Positions 46,037 to 57,319 of a DNA stretch of 64,000 nucleotides are shown here, in pieces. Within the stretch, counting starts at the first letter, position 1, and each line of letters opens with the position of its first letter. A program made the translations under genes and the position numbers. The notes beneath the pieces are model-generated. The model was not told the DNA's origin. It made no database searches and was given only the letters and a program-made list of their open reading frames with translations. Location of the stretch: NCBI GenBank assembly GCA_018195615.1, contig JAGTPG010000002.1, positions 2,046,001 through 2,110,000 on the forward strand. Reading direction: 5' to 3'. Source of the stretch: Streptomyces tuirus (GTDB lineage Bacteria > Actinomycetota > Actinomycetes > Streptomycetales > Streptomycetaceae).

Positions 46037-46978
46037 GGGCCTTGAGCGTCCGCTCCCCGGCGGGGTCACCGGCGGTGGCCGGCACGAGGGCGATCTCGTC
46101 GAGCCCGGCCTCGGCGTAGGCGTCGATGCGGGCGCGGACGGTGGCGGCGTCGCCGACGAGGCCTACCGTGCCCGCGGCCTTCGGGGGAGGGCCCGCAGCA
46201 GGGTTTCCGGGTCGGCGCCCTTGGCGGCGAGCTCCACGATCTCGGCGAGCCCCGCGTCGACGAACATGTCGCTGTAGCCCGGCACGGCGAGGTAGCCGAC
46301 GACGCTGCGCAGGACCTGCCGGAGCGACTCCGGCTCCGGATCCACGGCGGCGGGCAGCCAGGCGGCCAGCCGCGGCGGCGTACAGCCCGCCTTCTCGGCC
46401 GCGGCGAGCATCCGTGCCCGCAGCATCCGGACCTGCTCGGGGGAGACGATGTCGAGGAGCATCCGGTCGGAGTGTTCGACGGCCGCGGCGACCGCACGCT
46501 CGCCGAACGCCGCGACGGTGACCGTGCCGCCGGGCGGCGGCAGCCGGCGGAGGAACGTGCTGCCGGGCACGATCGGCTCGCCCGGCACGCTGTCCATCAG
46601 TGCGCGCGCGGCCGCCGCCGACTCCGCGAGGGTGGCGGCGGGCCGAGTCCGGGGCCGGCCGTGCACGCCCTCGACGACGCGCTTGCTGGAGGTGCCCAGG
46701 GCCACGCCGACAGGCCGGCCGGTGAGGGCCGCGGTGGAGGCGGCGCCCCGGACGATGGTGAGCGGGTCGCGCACGTTCACCGGCACGGGCCCGGCGGTCA
46801 GCACGGCCTGTTCGGTGGCCGCCCCGATCGCCGCCGCCAGGACGAACGAGTCCCACGTGGCTCCCTCGCCCGCCCACACCTCCCGGTACCCGAGCCGGTC
46901 CGCGAGCACCGCGACCCGCAACGGCTCCTCGATGGGACTGTCGTCCTCCCGCCCTGCGGCAACCACGCTGATGTCCAT
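46023..46978 (-). CDS. LLM-class (luciferase-like, probably F420-dependent) oxidoreductase, frame broken
   Basis: About 318 residues when repaired. The fold is indicated by PLRVAVLADRLGYREVWAGEG, AVLTAGPVPVNVRDPLTIVRGAASTAALTGRPVGVALGTSS and HSDRMLLDIVSPEQVRMLR. The C-terminal part TVGLVGDAATVRARIDAYAEAGLDEIALVPAT is the usual closing block. In actinobacteria many members use coenzyme F420 instead of FMN. One base is missing in the run 46183-46187. ATG at 46978 faces away from the PucR regulator gene, with 104 bases between, so the regulator may control it. Confidence 0.83.
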
Positions 46979-47082
46979 GACGGCGCCCGTACCCGGTCGT
47001 TTCCGCCGTAATCCCGAGCTTGATCGCCCTCGTGCCCCTTCCGGAGATGTCCGGGGGCATCCGCGCGGGTAGCGTCCGGCAC

Positions 47083-48725
47083 ATGGACAGCGGTAAGGAC
47101 AGCGGCTACGGCACCCAGGGCGCCGGGATCACCGTGCAGCGGGCGCTGGAGCTGCCGGGGCTGCGCAGTGGGCTGCCCGAGGTGCTGGCGGGTGCCGAGC
47201 GGCTCGGGCGTACCGTGCGCTGGGTGCACGCCGGTGAGGTGCCGCACATCGCCTCCCTGCTCAAGGGCGGTGAGCTGCTGCTGACCACGGGCTACGGACT
47301 GGGCACCCGCCCGGCCGAACAGCGGGCGTTCGTACGCACCCTGGCCGAGCGCGGTATCGCCGCCCTGGTCGTGGAGCTCGGCCCGCGCTTCACCCGGCTG
47401 CCCGCCGCCCTCGTCGACACGGCACGCTCCGCCGGGCTGCCGCTCGTCCAACTGCACCGCGAGGTGCCGTTCGTCACGGTCACGGAGGAGATCCACACCG
47501 AGATCGTCAACGGCCACTACGCGCTGCTCCAGCGGGCCGAGGAGGTGCACCGGCGGTGCACCGAGGCCCTGCTGGGCGGCGGCGGGGTGCCCCAAGTGCT
47601 CGGCATCCTGGCGGACTTCGGCGGCAACCCCGTCTTCCTGGAGACCGCTGACGGGCAGCTGCTGTACGCCGCCGGGGCCGGGCCCGAGGGCGCCGACCCG
47701 CTGCAGGTGTGGGAGGGGCTGCGCGGCCAGCACAGGGACGAGCCGCCGCCGGCGGGTTCGGTCCTCGTGGACGTGCCGGGCGGCGGGCCCGGCAGCGGGG
47801 GCGTCCGGGCCCGTCTGGCGCTGCTTCCGGTACGGACGCCCCTGGCGCCCGTGCACCGGATGGCGGCCGAGCGGGCCGCGGGCATCCTGGCCGTGGTGCT
47901 GATGCAGGCACGGCAGGAGGAGGAGCTGGCGGCGCGCGGGCGGGGCGACTTCCTCTCGGACCTCGCCGAGGGCCGGGTCACGGTGGAGGACGCCCCGGCG
48001 CAGGCGCGGGTGCTGGGCTTCCGGCCGGGCGAGGGGCCGCTGCTGCCGGTGGTAATGCGGCTCGGGACGCCCTGTCCCCGGGCGGTGGCTGGGCGGTGCT
48101 CGCCCGGGCGGTCTCGGAGGAACTGGCCTCGGTGGGCGTGCCGGTGCTGCTCGGGGTGCGGCCGGTGGAGCAGAGGGTGCTGGTGCTGCTCGGGCTGCGT
48201 TCGGAGCCGGAGCGGGCGACCGTCGCGGACCGGGTCGCGGCGGCGCTGCGGGCCGGGGTGGAGCGGGCCGGGATGCTGCGGCCGGGCGGGCAGCCGCCCG
48301 TGGTGGTCGTGGGGGTGGCCGGCGGCTGGACGGCGGCGGCGTCGGGCCTGCGGCACGCGGCCGAGACGGCCACGGCGGCCCGGGGTCTGCCCGGCCGGCC
48401 CTGGTACGACGCGCGCCGTCTGGACATCGACCTGCTGCTGTGGCGGCTGCGCGACCATCCGGACCTGGCCGCGTTCGTCGACCGGGCCCTCGGCCCCGTC
48501 CTGGAACACGACCGCCGCTCCCGGCCGCCGCTGCTGCCCACCCTGTCGACGTACCTGGCGCACGCGGGACGCAAGGCGGAGACGGCCCGGGAGCTCCACC
48601 TCAACCGGCAGACCCTGTACAACCGCCTGGCGCGCATCGGGGAGTTGCTGGGCACGGACTTCGACGACCCGCAGACCGTCCTGGCCTTGAGTCTGGCGCT
48701 GCGGGCCCGCCGGCACGTTCCGTAG
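47083..48725 (+). CDS. PucR-family transcriptional regulator, frame broken
   Basis: About 547 residues when repaired. The N-terminal purine-catabolism-regulator domain starts GITVQRALELPGLRSGLPEVLAGAERLGRTVRWVHAGEVPHIASLLKGGELLLTTGYGL. The C-terminal helix-turn-helix region reads STYLAHAGRKAETARELHLNRQTLYNRLARIGELLG. One base is missing at 48064-48066. PucR regulators activate purine, amino-acid or amine catabolism genes; the divergent LLM oxidoreductase is the closest possible target. ATG at 47083. It converges on the GT4 gene with only 8 bases between the stops and no visible terminator. Confidence 0.88.
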
Positions 48726-48733
48726 GGCGCCCG

Positions 48734-49878
48734 CTACGGGAGGGGCCGGGGCTGGGTCAACTCGTCGTACACGCTGAGCACTTGGGCGACCGTCTCGTCC
48801 TCGGTGGGCCAGGTCGCCGCCTGCCGGGCGCCCTTCTCCTTCAGCAGCTCCCGGTGCTCCGGGTCGCCGAGCAGGCGTACGACGGAGCCGGCGAGCGCCT
48901 CCGCGTCGCCGCACGGGATGAGTTCGGCCGCGTCCCGACGAGTTCGGGAACGCCGCCGGTCTCGGTCGCGACGAGCGGCACGCGCGCGTGCAGGGCCTCC
49001 TGGGCGAGGAGGGAGCGCGCCTCCTCCCAACGGCTGGGCAGCAGGGCGAGATCGGCGGCGGCGAGCAGGTCGGTGATGTCGTCGCGCCGCCCGATGAGCC
49101 GGACGGGCAGTCCCTCTCCCTCGATCCGCTCCTGGAGTTCGCCGCGCAGTGGCCCTTCCCCCGCGATCACGACCAGGGGGACGGGATCGAGACGGTTCCA
49201 CGCGCGCGCGGCGTCCAGCAGCACGTCGTATCCGCGGTGCCGCTCAAGGGAGCCGACGGCCATCAGCAACGGCCGTCCGATGGCGCCGAGTTCGGCACGC
49301 ACCTTGGACCGGAGGCGGTCCGGGTCGTCGGGCTCCACGGGCCGGCGGGGGCCGGGCAGCGCCACGGCCGCGAGCCGGGCGTCCCGCGCCCCGGTCCGCC
49401 GTGCCCGGTCCACCAGCGCGGACGTCGTCCCGAGCACCACCGTGGCCGCCTTCACGACTCGCCGCTCCAGCACCCGCAGCAGGTGGGCGCGGGCCCCGTC
49501 GGCATGCGCCCGGTCGTGCCACGTCACGACGAGCGGAGTACGCACGCGCCGCCCGCTGAGAGCCAGAACGGTGCGGAAGGAGGCGTGCAGCCCGTGCGCG
49601 TGCACCAGATCGGCGTGGGCACAGGCCGCCCGCAGGGCCGCCACCGACACCGGGTCGCTGCTGCGCGGCACGTGCACATGATCGGCCCCGACCCCCTTGA
49701 AGTCATACGCGCGATCCGCCTCGAAGGGGGCGCACACCGTGACTCTCACGCCCCGCGCGACGAGCCCCGCGGCCAGGGACCGCACATGCGCGCTGCTGGC
49801 GGCATTGCCTCCGCCCAGCACCTGCACGGTGCGCAGCGGCGACTGGCCATGCGGTGCGTGGCTGCTCACGGGGGTCAC
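48734..49878 (-). CDS. Glycosyltransferase family 4, frame broken
   Basis: About 381 residues when repaired. A GT-B fold enzyme: the N-terminal domain has TVQVLGGGNAASSAHVRSLAAGLVARGVRVTV and DLVHAHGLHASF, the C-terminal donor-binding domain has LLMAVGSLERHRGYDVLLDA, VVIAGEGPLRGELQERI and PSRWEEARSLLAQEALHARVPLVATETGGVPELVG. The E-x7-E motif of GT4 enzymes lies in that last block. One base is missing at 48934-48936. GTG at 49878 has AGGAGC 8 bases upstream. Sugar and acceptor are unknown. Confidence 0.87.
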
Positions 49879-49958
49879 GTGGCCGGGCTCCTGGTTCGGG
49901 TCGGGCGGTCACGAAGCGGTTTCCTACGCGTACTCCGCCAAGGATGCCAGGACATAGG

Positions 49959-49983
49959 GGGGTTCCGGGAACGCCGGAACCCC
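49959..49983 (-). terminator. Terminator of the tlyA-nadK-recN unit
   Basis: Perfect 10-base arms (49959-49968 and 49974-49983) with a 5-base loop lie about 110 bases after the recN stop. Confidence 0.7.
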
Positions 49984-50093
49984 GACGGCGCGACAGCGGG
50001 GCGTGGCGTCAGGGGAATGCGCCGGGCCGGGTCACCCACACGAGTGAAAATGGGTGGGCCCGCCCGGTCCTGCCGCACCGACCGCTGCTGCGG

Positions 50094-51830
50094 CTATCCA
50101 TCCGCCCGGGCCGTCGCCAGCAGCTCCTCCGCGTGCGCCCGGGCCGTCTCCGAGTCCTCCTGGCCGGCGAGCATGCGGGACAGCTCCCGGACCCGGTCCT
50201 CCCCTTCCAGCACCTTCACGCCGGAACGGGTGACGGACCCGTCGTTGGTCTTCTCGACGAGCAACTGCCGATCGGCGAAGGCGGCGACCTGCGGCAGATG
50301 CGTCACGACCACGACCTGCGCGGTCTTCGCCAGGCGCGCCAGCCGCCGCCCGATCTCGACCGCCGCCTTGCCGCCGACCCCGGCGTCGACCTCATCGAAG
50401 AGGTACGTCGGCACGGGATCCGTCCCCGCGAACACGACCTCCACGGCCAGCATCACGCGCGACAGCTCACCGCCCGACGCGCCCTTGGCGATCGGCCGGG
50501 GCGGCGCGCCCGGGTGCGGAGCCAGCAGCAGCTCGACCTCGTCGGCGCCGGCGGGACCGTACGCCACCGGACGCCCGCCGACCTCGACGCCCTCCGGGTC
50601 CTCGGTCTGCCGGATGTCGAAGGACACGCGCGCGTGCGGCATGGCGAGCGAGGCCAGCTCGGCGGTCACGGCGGCGGCGAACCGCTCGGCGGCCTCCGTC
50701 CGGGCGTCCGTCAAGGCCTGCGCGAGCCCGCCCAGTTCGGTCCGCAGCGCGTCCCGCTCGGCGGTCAGCTCCCCGATCCGCTCGTCGTCGCCGTCGAGTT
50801 CGGTCAACCGGGCGGCACTCCGCTCGGCCCAGGCCAGCACGGTGGCGATGTCCTCGCCGTACTTCCGGGTCAGCCCGGTGAGCGCGGCCCGCCGCTCCTC
50901 GACGGCGGCCAGCCGCAGCGGGTCGGCGTCCAGATCGTCGGCGTACCCGGCCAGGTCCCCGGCCGCGTCGCGCAGCAGGATCCCGATCTCCCCGATGCGG
51001 TCGGCGAGCGCGGCCAGCGCCGGGTCGTGCGACCGTACGGCGTCCAGGGCCCGCTGGGCGCCCGCGACGAGCGTCCCGGCGTCGACGCCCTCCGGGTCCT
51101 CCGGATTGCCCGCGAGCGCGGCGTGCGCGGCCGCCGCGGCGGACGCCAGCGCCTCGGCGTGCCCGAGCCGCTCGGCCTCCTCGGCCAGCTCCACGTCCTC
51201 ACCGGCCCGGGGCTCGACGGCGGCGATCTCGTCGAGCCCGTAGCGCAGCATGTCGGCCTCCTGGGCCCGCTCACGCGCGCGCGTGGTGATCTCTTCGAGC
51301 TCGACGGAGACGGCCCGCAGCCGCTTGTACGCCTCGCCGTACTTGGCCAGCGGCACGGCGACCGAGTCGCCCGCGTACCGGTCGAGCGCCTGCCGCTGCC
51401 GGGACAGCTTGAGCAGCCCCTGCTGGTCCGTCTGCCCGTGCACGGCCACCAGCTCGTCGGCGAGCTCGGCGAGCACCCCCACGGGCACACTGCGCCCGCC
51501 CAGGTGCGCCCGCGAACGCCCCTCGGCGGAAACGGTACGGCTGATCAACAGCGCCCCGTCGTCGAGCTCGGCCCCGGCCTCCTCGGCGCGCACGGCGGCC
51601 GTGGCGTCGTCCGGGACGGTGATCCGCCCCTCCACGACCGCCTTCCCGGCCCCGATCCGCACGAGCGCCGGATCCGCGCGCCCGCCGAGCAGCAGCCCGA
51701 GGCTGGTGACCACCATGGTCTTGCCCGCACCCGTCTCACCGGTGACCGCGGTGAACCCGGGCGACAGCTCGACAACGGCGTCGTCGATCACACCGAGCGA
51801 CCGTATCCGCATCTCCTCCAACACGGACAC
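50094..51830 (-). CDS. recN: DNA repair protein RecN
   Basis: A 578-residue SMC-like ATPase acting early in double-strand-break repair. Walker A is TAVTGETGAGKTMVVTSLGLLLGGRA at the N-terminus; ELVAVHGQTDQQGLLKLSRQRQALDRYAG is the RecN hallmark. The middle is Ala/Glu/Arg-rich coiled coil. The C-terminal part contains the ABC signature KGASGGELSRVMLAVEVV, Walker B YLFDEVDAGVGGKAAVEIG and VVVVTHLPQVAAFAD. GTG at 51830 lies 4 bases after the nadK stop, so the genes are cotranscribed. No LexA box was noticed directly upstream. Confidence 0.95.
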   Translation of the reverse strand: MSVLEEMRIRSLGVIDDAVVELSPGFTAVTGETGAGKTMVVTSLGLLLGGRADPALVRIGAGKAVVEGRITVPDDATAAVRAEEAGAELDDGALLISRTVSAEGRSRAHLGGRSVPVGVLAELADELVAVHGQTDQQGLLKLSRQRQALDRYAGDSVAVPLAKYGEAYKRLRAVSVELEEITTRARERAQEADMLRYGLDEIAAVEPRAGEDVELAEEAERLGHAEALASAAAAAHAALAGNPEDPEGVDAGTLVAGAQRALDAVRSHDPALAALADRIGEIGILLRDAAGDLAGYADDLDADPLRLAAVEERRAALTGLTRKYGEDIATVLAWAERSAARLTELDGDDERIGELTAERDALRTELGGLAQALTDARTEAAERFAAAVTAELASLAMPHARVSFDIRQTEDPEGVEVGGRPVAYGPAGADEVELLLAPHPGAPPRPIAKGASGGELSRVMLAVEVVFAGTDPVPTYLFDEVDAGVGGKAAVEIGRRLARLAKTAQVVVVTHLPQVAAFADRQLLVEKTNDGSVTRSGVKVLEGEDRVRELSRMLAGQEDSETARAHAEELLATARADG

Positions 51831-51834
51831 GACC

Positions 51835-52827
51835 TTACGAGGTCCGGCCCAAGGATTGCGACTGGCCCGGTCTTGTCACCCACGCGAGTGGCAGCGCCCC
51901 TTTTTTGGGCCCCCACAAACCGCTAGTGAGGAGCCCCCGCCACCCGGAAACAGGCAGCGCGAACTTGGCCACCAGCCGGTCGGTGAACGACGCATGATGC
52001 AACCGAGCCAGCCGCACCGGCACAGCTCCCCGCCGCACCTCCACCCTGGCGCCGGGCGGCAACTCCACCGTCCGCCGCCCGTCACACCACAGAACCCCCG
52101 GCGGAATATGTGGCAGAACCTCCACAGCCAACACAGAATCCGGCGACGTCACCAACGGCTTCGCGAACAGCGCGTGCGCACTGATCGGCACCATCAGCAA
52201 CGCCTCGACCTCCGGCCACACCACCGGCCCACCCGCCGAGAACGCATACGCGGTCGACCCGGTCGGAGTCGACAACACGATCCCGTCACAGCCGAACCCG
52301 GTCACCGGCCGCCCGTCGATCTCCAGGACGACCTCCAGCATCCGCTCGGCGGACACCTTCTGCACGGCCGCCTCGTTCAGCGCCCAGTCCGTGTGCACGA
52401 TGTCCCCGTTGCGGTGCACGACGACATCGACGGTCATCCGCTCCTCGACCTCGTACGCCTTGGTCACCACCCGGTCGACGACCTTGTCGAGGTCGTCGCG
52501 CTCGGCCTCGGCGAGGAACCCGACCCGCCCGAGGTTGACGCCGAGCATCGGCACCCCGGAGGCCCGGGCGAACTCCGCGCCGCGCAGCAACGTCCCGTCG
52601 CCGCCCAGCACGATCAGCAGCTCACAGCCGTCGAGGCACTGCGGGGTCGCCTCCTTGACCAGGTCCACCTCGTCCGGCAGCGGCAGGTCCCGCGCCTCGT
52701 CCTCCAGGACCCGTACACCCAGTCCGGAGCGCAGCAGCCCCTTCACGACCAGCTCGGCACTGCGCACGGCCGCGGGCCGCCCCGTGTGGGCGAGCAGGAA
52801 AACAGTACGAGCTCGGTTCTCGGTCAA
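51835..52827 (-). CDS. nadK: NAD kinase
   Basis: A 330-residue enzyme that makes NADP from NAD and ATP or polyphosphate. Motifs are LLIVLGGDGTLLRGAEFA (GGDGT), VPMLGVNLGRVGFLAEAE, and GFGCDGIVLSTPTGSTAYAFSAGGPVV. TTG at 52827 overlaps the tlyA stop (TTGA). The last 45 residues are an unconserved tail. It is the middle gene of the tlyA-nadK-recN operon found throughout actinobacteria. Confidence 0.95.
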   Translation of the reverse strand: MTENRARTVFLLAHTGRPAAVRSAELVVKGLLRSGLGVRVLEDEARDLPLPDEVDLVKEATPQCLDGCELLIVLGGDGTLLRGAEFARASGVPMLGVNLGRVGFLAEAERDDLDKVVDRVVTKAYEVEERMTVDVVVHRNGDIVHTDWALNEAAVQKVSAERMLEVVLEIDGRPVTGFGCDGIVLSTPTGSTAYAFSAGGPVVWPEVEALLMVPISAHALFAKPLVTSPDSVLAVEVLPHIPPGVLWCDGRRTVELPPGARVEVRRGAVPVRLARLHHASFTDRLVAKFALPVSGWRGLLTSGLWGPKKGALPLAWVTRPGQSQSLGRTS

Positions 52828-53639
52828 CGCGGCCCCTCCGCCACTGCTCGGTCGACGTCGGCCGGGTCCAGTTCCGGTGCCCCGGCCCGCAGCCACAAGA
52901 AGTATTCGACATTCCCCGACGGCCCGGGCAGCGGACTGGCCGTCACGCCCTTCACCCCGAGCCCCAGTCCCCAGGCCTTCCCGGCCACCCCCGTCACCGC
53001 TTCGGCGCGCAGCTGGGGGCTGCGTACGACTCCCCCGCTGCCCAGCCGCTCCTTCCCCACCTCGAACTGCGGCTTGACCATCATCACCAGGTCCGCGTCC
53101 GGCTTCACGCACCGCACCAGGGCGGGCAGGACCAGCCCGAGCGGGATGAAGGACAGATCCCCCACGACAAGATCCACAGGCTCCCCATCGATCTCTTCAA
53201 GTGTCAATTCGCGTACGTTCGTACGGTCCTTGACGGTGACGCGTTCATCGTTCTGAAGAGACCACGCGAGTTGTCCGTATCCGACGTCCACGGCGACCAC
53301 ATGGGCGGCGCCCGCGCGCAGCAGGACGTCGGTGAAACCGCCGGTGGAGGCGCCGGCGTCCAGCGCCCTGCGCCCCTCCACGGCCAGGCCCTGCTCCACG
53401 AACACCTGCAGCGCGCCGGCGAGCTTGTGGCCGCCGCGCGACACGTAGTCGGGGTCGTTCTCGTCGGTCGCGACGACGATCGCGGCGGCGGTCTCCACCT
53501 GTGTGGCGGGCTTGGTCGCGACGGTCTTGCCGACGGAGACACGCCCGGCGGCGATCAGCTGGCCGGCATGCTCACGCGAACGCGCGAGCTTCCGGCGGAC
53601 CAGCTCCGCGTCCAGACGGCGGCGTGCGACTCCTGCCAC
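52824..53639 (-). CDS. tlyA: TlyA-family rRNA 2'-O-ribose methyltransferase
   Basis: A 271-residue protein. An N-terminal S4 RNA-binding domain (RRRLDAELVRRKLARSREHAGQLIAAGRVSV) precedes a Rossmann methyltransferase with YVSRGGHKLAGAL, ALDAGASTGGFTDVLLRAGA (SAM motif) and DLVVGDLSFIPLGLVLPAL. The catalytic K-D-K-E type residues fit VSRGGHKL, VVGDLSF and VKPQFE. In mycobacteria TlyA methylates 16S and 23S rRNA and gives capreomycin sensitivity. GTG at 53639 with AGGAGC 10 bases upstream. Confidence 0.93.
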   Translation of the reverse strand: MAGVARRRLDAELVRRKLARSREHAGQLIAAGRVSVGKTVATKPATQVETAAAIVVATDENDPDYVSRGGHKLAGALQVFVEQGLAVEGRRALDAGASTGGFTDVLLRAGAAHVVAVDVGYGQLAWSLQNDERVTVKDRTNVRELTLEEIDGEPVDLVVGDLSFIPLGLVLPALVRCVKPDADLVMMVKPQFEVGKERLGSGGVVRSPQLRAEAVTGVAGKAWGLGLGVKGVTASPLPGPSGNVEYFLWLRAGAPELDPADVDRAVAEGPR

Positions 53640-53646
53640 GTTCGGT

Positions 53647-53925
53647 TCAGCTCCTGTGCTCGTACGGCCGCGGGGGCGCCGGAGGTCCCGGGCGGGCGTC
53701 GAGCGCGGTGAGCGCGTCGCGCAGCCCCCGGTGTACATCCTCGTACACCTCGATGTGTCCGTCGGTGGCGAGGTGGTCCGCGTCGCCGAGCCGGTCCAGG
53801 GCCGCGTCCACGTCGGCGTCGCCGGTGGGGGTGCGGGGCACGTTCAGGGGGGCGGGGGCGGCCGGGTCGTACTCGGGCTCGGGCGCTTCCTCCACCGCCG
53901 GCGGGTCGGGAACTGCGTCGTCCAT
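53647..53925 (-). CDS. Small acidic hypothetical protein upstream of tlyA
   Basis: A 92-residue protein rich in Pro, Ala, Asp and Glu in its first half (DPPAVEEAPEPEYDPAAPAP). The second half TGDADVDAALDRLGDADHLATDGHIEVYEDVHRGLRDALTAL looks helical. I do not know its function. It lies 7 bases before tlyA and probably heads that operon, as small genes of this type do in other Streptomyces. It is divergent from the SCP2 gene with 42 bases between starts. Confidence 0.65.
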   Translation of the reverse strand: MDDAVPDPPAVEEAPEPEYDPAAPAPLNVPRTPTGDADVDAALDRLGDADHLATDGHIEVYEDVHRGLRDALTALDARPGPPAPPRPYEHRS

Positions 53926-53967
53926 GCCCAGACGCTACCGCGAACCGCTGCGGTACCGTCGACGGCG

Positions 53968-54315
53968 ATGGCCACGATCGAGGAGTGCCGCAGCGCACTC
54001 GACAAGCTCTCGGACAACATGCAGCGCGCCGAAGGGGACGTCCGCGACGCCGCGGCCCTGGACCGTTCGGTGAGCTGCCACATCACGGACCTGGACGTCA
54101 CCTTCGTCGGCCGTATGCGCGGCGGGCGGATCGAGGTGCACGACACCGTGCAGGGACCGCCGCCCTCCAAGGCCGAGATCAGGCTCGCCATGACCGGCGA
54201 CGACCTGGTGGCGCTGGTGGACGGCGAGCTGAACTTCGCCAAGGCCTGGGGCTCGGGCCGGGTGAAGCTGCACGCGGGCGTGCGGGACCTGCTCCAGCTC
54301 AGGAAGCTTCTGTAG
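53968..54315 (+). CDS. SCP2 sterol-binding-domain protein
   Basis: A 115-residue single-domain protein of the SCP2 lipid-carrier fold. The pattern HITDLDVTFVGRMRGGRIEVHDTVQGPPPSKAEIRLAMTGDDLVALVDGELNFAKAWGSGRVKLHAGVRDLLQLRKLL matches the strand and helix order of the family (hydrophobic ligand, then a conserved W-SG-R-K segment near the end). Its ligand is unknown. It overlaps the convergent ATPase gene by 17 bases at the tails. Confidence 0.8.
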   Translation: MATIEECRSALDKLSDNMQRAEGDVRDAAALDRSVSCHITDLDVTFVGRMRGGRIEVHDTVQGPPPSKAEIRLAMTGDDLVALVDGELNFAKAWGSGRVKLHAGVRDLLQLRKLL

Positions 54316-55186
54316 CCGCCACCTTCTCGGCCCCGGCGCCTGCCCCGGCGCGTGCCTTCCGCGCCGCCGGCACCACCAGCGGCGTGCCCGTCTCCGGGTC
54401 GTCGATCACCTGGCAGCGCAGCCCGAAGACCTCCTCGACCAGCTCGGCCGTGACGATGTCCTTCGGCGCGCCCTCGGCGATGACCGTGCCCTCGCGCAGG
54501 GCGATGAGGTGCGTGGCGTAGCGGGCGGCGTGGTTCAGGTCGTGCAGCACGGCGACGAGCGTGCGCCCCTGCTCCTCGTGCAGCTCCGCGCACAGGTCCA
54601 GCACGTCGATCTGGTGCTGGATGTCCAGGAAGGTCGTCGGCTCGTCCAGGAGCAGCAGCGGGGTCTGCTGGGCGAGCGCCATGGCGATCCACACGCGCTG
54701 GCGCTGACCGCCCGACAGCTCGTCCACGTAGCGGTCGGCGAGCTCGGCGACGCCGGTCTGCCGCATCGACTCCTGGACGATCCGCTCGTCCTCGGTGGAC
54801 CACTGGCGCAGGATGCCCTGGTGCGGGTAGCGGCCGCGGCCCACCAGATCGCCGACGGTGATGCCGTCGGGCGCGATGGACGACTGGGGCAGCAGGCCCA
54901 GCGTGCGGGCGACCTTCTTGGCGGGCATCGACTGGATGACCTGGCCGTCGAGCAGCACCCGGCCCTCGCTCGGCTTGAGCATCCGCGACAGCGCCCGCAG
55001 CAGCGTCGACTTGCCGCACGCGTTGGGGCCGACGATCACGGTGAAGGAGTTGTCGGGTATCTCCACCGACAACTGCTCGGCGATGACGCGCTGGTCGTAG
55101 GCGAGGGTGACGTTCTCGGCGGACAGGCGGTTCACGGTGCTCCTTCGGTTGTTCAGTCCGCTGCTGGTGGTGCTGCCGGCGCTCAT
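54299..55186 (-). CDS. Siderophore ABC transporter ATPase (FecE/FepC type)
   Basis: A 295-residue ATPase. Motifs are Walker A VGPNACGKSTLLRAL (about 53), LLPQSSIAPDGITVGDLVGRGRYPHQG, typical of iron-siderophore ATPases, signature ELSGGQRQRVWIAMAL, Walker B LLLLDEPTTFLDI and H-loop VLHDLNHAARYA. An Ala/Gly-rich tail ends the protein. ATG at 55186 overlaps the permease stop by ATGA. It is the last gene of the iron-box-controlled operon. Confidence 0.93.
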   Translation of the reverse strand: MSAGSTTSSGLNNRRSTVNRLSAENVTLAYDQRVIAEQLSVEIPDNSFTVIVGPNACGKSTLLRALSRMLKPSEGRVLLDGQVIQSMPAKKVARTLGLLPQSSIAPDGITVGDLVGRGRYPHQGILRQWSTEDERIVQESMRQTGVAELADRYVDELSGGQRQRVWIAMALAQQTPLLLLDEPTTFLDIQHQIDVLDLCAELHEEQGRTLVAVLHDLNHAARYATHLIALREGTVIAEGAPKDIVTAELVEEVFGLRCQVIDDPETGTPLVVPAARKARAGAGAGAEKVAATEAS

Positions 55187-56219
55187 ATCCGGCCCGCCCT
55201 GCGCTCGGTGACCAGCAGCCACAGCAGGTAGACACCGCCGAGCACGCCGGTGACCACGCCCACGGGCAGCTGCTCGGCGCCGAACGCCCGCTGTGAGGCC
55301 AGGTCGGCGATGACCAGCAGGGCGGCGCCCATGCACAGGGACGCCAGGAGGTTCGGGCCGGGCGAACGGGTCAGACGCCGGGCCAGCTGCGGCGCGGTGA
55401 GCGCGACGAAACTGACGGGACCGGCCGCGGCGGTCGCGGACGCGGTCAGCAGCACGGCCGCCACCATCAGCAGCAGCCGTACGCGCTCCACCCGCACCCC
55501 GAGGGCGTACGACACGTCGTCGCCCATCTCCATCATCCGCAGCCCTCGGCCATTGACCAGGACGAGCGGGATGAGCACGGCGCACAGTCCGAGCAGCGGC
55601 CAGACCTGAGCCCAGTCACGGCCGTCGAGGGATCCGGTCATCCACACGACCGCGCGGGCCGCGTCCACGATGTCGGACTTGGTGAGCAGATAGCCGTTGA
55701 CCGCCGTGACGATCGCGGAGACGCCGATACCGACCAGCACCAGCCGGTACCCGTGCACGCCCCGCTTCCAGGCGAGCAGGTAGATGGCGAGGCCGGTCAC
55801 CAGGCCGCCCACGAGCGCACCGACGGCGACCTGGCCCGCGGTCCCGGAGAACAGCACGATCACGGTGAGCGCGCCGGCCGTCGCCCCCTGCCCGAGGCCG
55901 AGCACGTCCGGACTGCCCAGCGGGTTGCGGGAGATGGACTGGAACAGCGCTCCGCCCAGGCCCAGCGAGGCGCCGACCAGCAGCCCGACCAGAACCCGCG
56001 GCAGCCGCAGCTCGTTGACGATGAACTCCTGGCCCGCGTTGCCGTCGCCCACCAGCGTGCGCAGCACGTCGGCGGCCGGGATCGGGAAGTCGCCGGTGCC
56101 GATGAGCGCGACACTCGCCGCGAGCGTCGCGACCAGCAGCAGGAGCACGACGGTGACGGCCCGCGGGTCCAGGCGCAGGGAGAGCCCGCCCGGGGTCCGC
56201 ACCGCACGGTTGGTGGTCT

Positions 56220-56223
<4 letters not shown>
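55183..56223 (-). CDS. FecCD-family iron-siderophore permease (second)
   Basis: A 346-residue membrane permease with nine to ten helices. Family blocks are ELRLPRVLVGLLVGASLGLGGALFQSISRNPLGSPDVLGLGQGAT and the C-terminal GPVSFVALTAPQLARRLTRSPGPNLL. GTG at 56223 overlaps the stop of the first permease (GTGA), so both permease subunits are made together. Confidence 0.92.
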
Positions 56224-57262
<1,039 letters not shown>

Positions 57263-57267
57263 GCAGG

Positions 57268-57286
57268 TTAGGTTAGCCTACCCTCG
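57268..57286 (-). promoter_or_regulatory. Iron box (DmdR/IdeR operator) at the siderophore importer promoter
   Basis: The 19 bases from TTAGGTTAGCCTACCCT on match the actinobacterial consensus TTAGGTTAGGCTAACCTAA at 15 of 19 positions. The site is 5 bases before the first permease start. Repression by iron-loaded DmdR1/IdeR is established for such boxes and inferred here. Confidence 0.82.
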
Positions 57287-57319
57287 CATTCGATCACGAT
57301 CCCGGATCCCAACCGGAGC